Positions 60,155-64,000 of a stretch of DNA of 64,000 nt are shown in pieces. The notes below the pieces were generated by a model. The model made no database searches. It was not told where the DNA came from and was given only the letters and a program-made list of their open reading frames with translations. Made by a program: the position numbers and the translations under genes. Position 1 is the first letter of the stretch. Each line of letters opens with the position of its first letter. The stretch is from Methylobacterium haplocladii (GTDB taxonomy: Bacteria; Pseudomonadota; Alphaproteobacteria; Rhizobiales; Beijerinckiaceae), in contig NZ_BJZT01000024.1 in assembly GCF_007992175.1 (NCBI RefSeq), positions 58,870-122,869 of the forward strand. Direction: 5' to 3'.

Positions 60155-61886
60155 TGCCATGGCCGAGGTGACCGCTGCCGAGACCGACCGCGCCCGCATC
60201 CGGGAGCTCGAAGCACGTCTCGAGGAGAGCGAGGAGACGCTGGCTGCGATCCGGCGCGGCGATTTTGACGCCGTGGTGGTGCAGGGGCCGGACGACCATC
60301 AGCGCGTCTACACCTTGGAGAACGCGGACCGTCCCTACCGCGTCCTGATCGAGCAGATCCAGGAAGGCGCGCTCACCCTCGCGGCCGACGGCACCATCCT
60401 CTACTGCAACCGCCGGATGACGGAGATGCTCGGCCTGCGCCAGGAGCGCCTGATCGGCCAGCCTTTCCACGCCTTCGTCGCCGCCGATGACGGCCTGGCC
60501 CTGCAGCATCTCCTGCGCGCGGCGGCTCAGGGCAGCGCGCGGGGCGAGCTTTGCCTGCAGGCGGTCGGCGGCGTCGGTCTTCCGACCAACGTCTCGCTGA
60601 GCCAGCTCGAACGCGACGACACCGCGCCGCTGCTCTGCGGCGTCGTCACCGACCTGACCCAGCAGAAGCTGCACCTGCACGAACTGGCGGAGGCGAACGC
60701 CCAGCTGCGCGCCCAGGGGGAGGAGCGCGAGCAGATCGAGGATGCGCTGCGGCAGGCCCAGAAGATGGAGGCGGTGGGCCAGCTCACCGGCGGCATCGCC
60801 CACGATTTCAACAACCTCCTGACCATCATCAAGTCCTCGACCGACCTGCTGCGCCGGCCCGACCTCGCCCCCGCGCGCCACCGCCGCTACGTCGACGCCA
60901 TCGCCGACACCGTGGAGCGCGCCGCCCGGCTCACCGGCCAGCTCCTCGCCTTCGCCCGGCGGCAATCGCTCAAGCCCGAGACCTTCGACGTCAACGACCG
61001 CGTCCACCGCATCACCGAGATGCTCGGCACCATCGTCGGCGCGCGCATCCGCATCGAGCGCGTCCTGCACGCAGCGCCCTGCTGCATCGAGGCGGATGTC
61101 AGCCAGTTCGAGACCGCGCTGGTGAACCTCGCCGTCAATGCCCGCGACGCCATGGAGGGCGAGGGCGAATTGAAGCTCCAGGTGCTCTGCGGGGCGACGA
61201 TGCCGGCGCCGGCTGGGCAGCCGGCCGATCCGAAGCCGTACGTTGCCGTGGCCGTCACCGATACCGGTTGCGGCATCCCGGCGGAGAAGATCGGGCGGAT
61301 CTTCGAGCCGTTCTTCACCACCAAGGAGGTCGGCAAGGGCACAGGGCTCGGCCTCTCGCAGGTCTTCGGCTTCGCCAAGCAATCGGGCGGCACCGTCGGC
61401 GTCGAGAGCGCGCTCGGCGCGGGTTCGACCTTCACGCTCTATCTGCCCCAGGTCGAGCCCGGCACGGGCGCCGCACGATCGGCCCCCTCGACCCGCGGCA
61501 TCCAGCGCGACACCGGCGGCGGCCGCCGCGTACTGGTGGTGGAGGACAACGCCGACGTCGGCGCCTTCTCGACGCAGCTCCTGCAGGACCTCGGCTACAC
61601 CACCACCTGGGCGGCCCGCGCCTCCGAGGCGCTGCTGCTCCTCGTCGAGGACGCATCGCGGTTCGACGTGGTGTTCTCCGACGTGGTGATGCCCGGCATG
61701 AACGGCGTCGAGATGGCCCGCGAGATCCGCCGCCTCTACCCGGCCCTGCCGGTGGTCCTGACCAGCGGCTACAGCCACGTGCTTGCCGAAGAGGGTCCCC
61801 AGGGCTTCGAGCTGTTGAGGAAGCCCTACGCGGTCGAGGATCTGTCGCGCGTGCTGCGGAAGATCACGCGGCAGCGGGGGAGTTGA
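60138..61886 (+). CDS. Hybrid PAS histidine kinase with receiver domain, Kai operon
   Basis: The 582-residue kinase has an N-terminal coiled coil ([18 protein letters not shown]), a PAS domain (about 60-185; [26 protein letters not shown]), the H-box His in [14 protein letters not shown], the N-box [13 protein letters not shown]-boxes DTGCGIP and GTGLGLS, and a C-terminal receiver (acceptor Asp in [13 protein letters not shown]). There is no membrane segment, so it is probably soluble. The start at ATG 60138 overlaps kaiB by 17 bp; ATG 60159 is an alternative. The position makes it the likely output or input kinase of the KaiBC pair. Confidence 0.92.
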   Translation: MSTAPDAMAEVTAAETDRARIRELEARLEESEETLAAIRRGDFDAVVVQGPDDHQRVYTLENADRPYRVLIEQIQEGALTLAADGTILYCNRRMTEMLGLRQERLIGQPFHAFVAADDGLALQHLLRAAAQGSARGELCLQAVGGVGLPTNVSLSQLERDDTAPLLCGVVTDLTQQKLHLHELAEANAQLRAQGEEREQIEDALRQAQKMEAVGQLTGGIAHDFNNLLTIIKSSTDLLRRPDLAPARHRRYVDAIADTVERAARLTGQLLAFARRQSLKPETFDVNDRVHRITEMLGTIVGARIRIERVLHAAPCCIEADVSQFETALVNLAVNARDAMEGEGELKLQVLCGATMPAPAGQPADPKPYVAVAVTDTGCGIPAEKIGRIFEPFFTTKEVGKGTGLGLSQVFGFAKQSGGTVGVESALGAGSTFTLYLPQVEPGTGAARSAPSTRGIQRDTGGGRRVLVVEDNADVGAFSTQLLQDLGYTTTWAARASEALLLLVEDASRFDVVFSDVVMPGMNGVEMAREIRRLYPALPVVLTSGYSHVLAEEGPQGFELLRKPYAVEDLSRVLRKITRQRGS

Positions 61887-62026
61887 CGCTTCTGGAGCAA
61901 TCGCCGCTGCCCGAGGGAACGATCGGGCGCGGGCTTCCAGCGGTAGGTGCCCGCGTTGAATGTCCGGCACGGGTGGAGGCCAGCGCTTTCCCCGTCGGCC
62001 CGAAGCAGACGTTCTGCCTCCGACCG

Positions 62027-62058
62027 AAAAACGGCCCCGCGCCAGCGGAGCCGTTTTC
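62027..62058. terminator. Bidirectional terminator between the Kai-operon kinase and the SDR gene
   Basis: The stem AAAACGGC / GCCGTTTT has A on the left and T on the right, so it would work in both directions for the two convergent genes. It lies between stops at 61886 and 62078. Confidence 0.75.
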
Positions 62059-62077
62059 TGGCCGGTACTTGTGGTAG

Positions 62078-62734
62078 TTAGCCTTCGGGGGTGTACATCG
62101 CCTCCACTTCCCACGAGCCGGACGGCTGGCTGTGGAGCTGCCAGAAATGCTCGGCAACCGCCGTGGCGTCCTTCTCGCTGTTCACGAAGCCCGCAATGGT
62201 GACGGTGGCGACGTGGACACCCTTCTCTTTGAAGGTGTCGAAGATGCCTTGCGCCAGGGCGCGGATGCCCGCCTTGCCGATGCTGAGGGAGAGGTATTCC
62301 GGATGCGGCTGGAGCGCGAACCCGCCGCCGGTCAGCAAGACTGAGCCGGAGCCGCGTGCGAGCATCTTCGTGGCCGCGGCCTGAGTGGCGGCCATGGCGC
62401 CACCGACGTTCACAGCCAAGTCGGTGTTGAAGCTGTCGCGCGGCTGATCGGCCAAGGTCTGGTTGCGCATCGAGGCGGCGTTGAAGTGCAGGACATCGAT
62501 CCCGCCGAACGTGCCTTCGACGTCGGCGATGAGTGCCGCGACGCTCGCCGGGTCGCCTGCGTCCACTGTGCGAGCCTCGGCCTTGTAGCCCTTGGACTTG
62601 AGTTGGTCGGCCAGCTCCTGTGCCTTGTCACCCTTCCGGGCGCTCAAGACGACCTGGAAGCCTTCACGGGCAAACCGCTCGGCGGTGGCGAGGCCCATGC
62701 CGGGGCCGGAACCGATGCTGAGAAACGTCGTCAT
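62078..62734 (-). CDS. Short-chain dehydrogenase/reductase (SDR)
   Basis: This predicted NAD(P)-dependent oxidoreductase is 218 residues. The cofactor motif is the variant SIGSGPGMGLATAERFA near the N-terminus, followed by VDAGDPASVAALIAD, LHFNAASM (NAG-type) and the catalytic region VLLTGGGFALQPHPEYLSLSIGKAGIRALA, where the Tyr and Lys are YLSLSIGK (YxxxxxxK spacing differs from the usual YxxxK). The catalytic Ser position is unclear. The start is ATG 62734; an upstream open frame is unconserved. It is divergent from a LysR gene, its likely regulator. Confidence 0.83.
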   Translation of the reverse strand: MTTFLSIGSGPGMGLATAERFAREGFQVVLSARKGDKAQELADQLKSKGYKAEARTVDAGDPASVAALIADVEGTFGGIDVLHFNAASMRNQTLADQPRDSFNTDLAVNVGGAMAATQAAATKMLARGSGSVLLTGGGFALQPHPEYLSLSIGKAGIRALAQGIFDTFKEKGVHVATVTIAGFVNSEKDATAVAEHFWQLHSQPSGSWEVEAMYTPEG

Positions 62735-62821
62735 AGCTGAACTCCTCGTTGCTGATGACGCCGAAGGTAGCCCTTGCACGCAGCTTGAATAATCCGGGGA
62801 AGCCGCATTTAACTCCTGCGG
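62735..62821. promoter_or_regulatory. Divergent region between the SDR and LysR genes
   Basis: This 87-bp gap is the probable binding region of the LysR protein. It contains CTTGAATAATCCGGGG as an imperfect T-N11-A-like site, but no operator is assigned at base level. Confidence 0.4.
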
Positions 62822-63748
62822 ATGATGCAGGAATTGCAGGAGCTGGGCGGCCTGGATGAGCTGGCGGCCCTCGTTGCGGTCGCGGAAGCTGGCAGCTTCA
62901 TCGCGGCGGCGAAGGTGCTTGGACGGGATGCGTCCGTGCTATCGCGCCGGGTCAGCCAGCTTGAAGAACGCCTCGGCGTTCGGCTGCTCTCCCGCACGAC
63001 GCGACGGGTGGCCCTGACTGAAGTGGGTTCGGCCTACTGTCGCCGGGTGCAAGCACTGCTGGACGAACTGGCGAGCGCCAACCGAGAAGCCACCGACAAC
63101 GCGGCCAGCCCGCAGGGCTTGGTGCGGGTGTCGGTTCCGGTATCGTTCGGGCGGGCATGGATTGCCCCGCTGCTGCCGGCGTTTCTGGCTCGGCACCCGC
63201 AAATCCGCCTCGACCTTCGGCTGACGGATCGCTTCGTCGATGTCGTCGCGGAAGGGTTCGACGTGTCGATCCGGGTTGCGGCCGGGGAGCAGCGGGATAG
63301 CTCGCTCACCACGCGCAGGATCGCGTCCTACCGGAACCTGCTCGTCGCATCGCCGGGCTACCTCTCCGCTCATGGCACACCACGCGCACCCGACGACCTG
63401 ATGCAGCACGCCTGCCTCGGGTTCACCGGCTACGCAGCATGGCCCGACTGGCCGCTGACGAAGGACGGAAAGCGCCACACGGTGCGTCCGAACTGCACCC
63501 TCGTGGCCGATCACTCGGAAGTGCTGCTCACGGCGGCCGTCGAAGGCGCAGGGATCACGTTCACGGCCGATTGGCTGGCTGGGCCTGCGCTTCGCGCCGG
63601 GCGGCTGATCGAGGTGCTTCCGGGCTGGGGAGGGAAGAAGAGCGGCGGCGTCTACGCCATCCTACCGCCCGGCCGCCTGGTTCCGGCGAAGACGCGCCTG
63701 TTCGTGGACGAGGTTGCTCAGGCCATCAAAGCCGGGTGGGCGCGATAG
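62822..63748 (+). CDS. LysR-family transcriptional regulator
   Basis: The 308-residue regulator has an N-terminal helix-turn-helix (LDELAALVAVAEAGSFIAAAKVLGRDASVLSRRVSQLEERLGVRLL) and a LysR substrate-binding domain of the CrgA/DsdC-like type (VRVSVPVSFGRAWIAPLLPAFLARHPQIRLDLRLTDRFVDVVAEGFDVSIRVA). The start is one of two tandem ATGs; the first is used. It is divergent from the SDR gene, a common regulator-target arrangement. The ligand is unknown. Confidence 0.92.
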   Translation: MMQELQELGGLDELAALVAVAEAGSFIAAAKVLGRDASVLSRRVSQLEERLGVRLLSRTTRRVALTEVGSAYCRRVQALLDELASANREATDNAASPQGLVRVSVPVSFGRAWIAPLLPAFLARHPQIRLDLRLTDRFVDVVAEGFDVSIRVAAGEQRDSSLTTRRIASYRNLLVASPGYLSAHGTPRAPDDLMQHACLGFTGYAAWPDWPLTKDGKRHTVRPNCTLVADHSEVLLTAAVEGAGITFTADWLAGPALRAGRLIEVLPGWGGKKSGGVYAILPPGRLVPAKTRLFVDEVAQAIKAGWAR

Positions 63749-64000
63749 GCGGGCAGGACAAAACTCCAGAGTATTTCAATGATCGCCCGTAAGCGGACAT
63801 TCCGACCTTCTGCCAAGGGCCGAAACGGGAAGGTCCGCTTCAGGGCGAAGGGTCAAATTCGGCTCCCCACCTACAGCAGCCGAAGTGTACCTATTCAAGA
63901 ATGTCCGGTTTAGGGGAGTCACCAGGGCGTCCTGAGCCATCTCAATAGGCGCTCGGGCACAACCAGTCCCGCCAGCCCAAACCCAATTCTGAACCGCCCC
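63749..64000. other. Right edge of window, no gene recognised
   Basis: These 252 bases have no convincing frame. The base composition is slightly less GC-rich than the rest (for example CAGAGTATTTCAATGATCG). It may be the upstream region of a gene outside the window. Confidence 0.4.

Overview
The window looks like a chromosomal segment of a high-GC alphaproteobacterium, most likely Methylobacteriaceae (Methylobacterium or Methylorubrum). The evidence is gene content and conserved order: divK-pleD-DUF3572, lysC-ptsP-prfA-prmC-DUF4167, a MucR regulator, a DUF6894 protein, a kaiC-kaiB-kaiB-histidine kinase operon, and an fbp-prk / LysR module with no Rubisco in view. This assignment is inferred from families, not from a database search. 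No rRNA or tRNA gene, CRISPR array, insertion sequence or prophage was recognised. Most of the window is ordinary core genome with short accessory patches and several palindromic intergenic repeats.

Layout. 1-5445: 3' end of dnaB, then alr and radA, interrupted by a LysR gene, a small secreted repeat protein and two inverted copies of a CCCTCTCCCCGC-type repeat. 5454-7423: SGNH hydrolase and OpgC. 7736-13650: cbbY and rpe, then fbp-prk, all on the minus strand, divergent from a CbbR/QscR-like LysR gene that is coupled to a ferredoxin reductase-like gene. 13657-17117: small regulators, secreted proteins, cysK and three coupled disordered ORFs. 17114-21804: pleD and divK, DUF3572, ruvA, YceI, ruvC. 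21878-24294: quinone reductase, PEBP and ubiG. 24485-31951: lysC, ptsP, prfA, prmC, DUF4167.

32028-37211 is the hook operon flgE-flgK-flgL (minus strand). Divergent from it is a BLUF photoreceptor with a single-domain response regulator. 38558-40315 is a PQQ-type quinoprotein. 40540-41489 is rplM-rpsI. 42055-47572 holds a small lipoprotein, a secreted Cys/His protein, a membrane alpha/beta hydrolase, an ICMT-like methyltransferase, a thioesterase, a CoA-binding protein, rsgA and a membrane protein. 47614-52521: MFS transporter, metZ, an HTH protein, a MucR variant, DUF6894. 53478-56424: a PP2C/Ser-Thr kinase fusion and a formate/nitrite channel. 56699-57688: a PhnA-like protein and a copper chaperone-like protein. 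57808-61886: the Kai-kinase operon. 62078-63748: an SDR gene with a divergent LysR regulator.

The most interesting signals are in sensing and signalling: the KaiC-KaiB-KaiB-kinase operon, the BLUF/response-regulator pair beside late flagellar genes, the PP2C-kinase fusion next to an anion channel, and the Calvin-type enzymes that could supply ribulose bisphosphate as an effector. Several proteins have lost expected key residues: the quinoprotein, MucR and the copper chaperone. Four kinds of intergenic palindromic repeat are described with positions.
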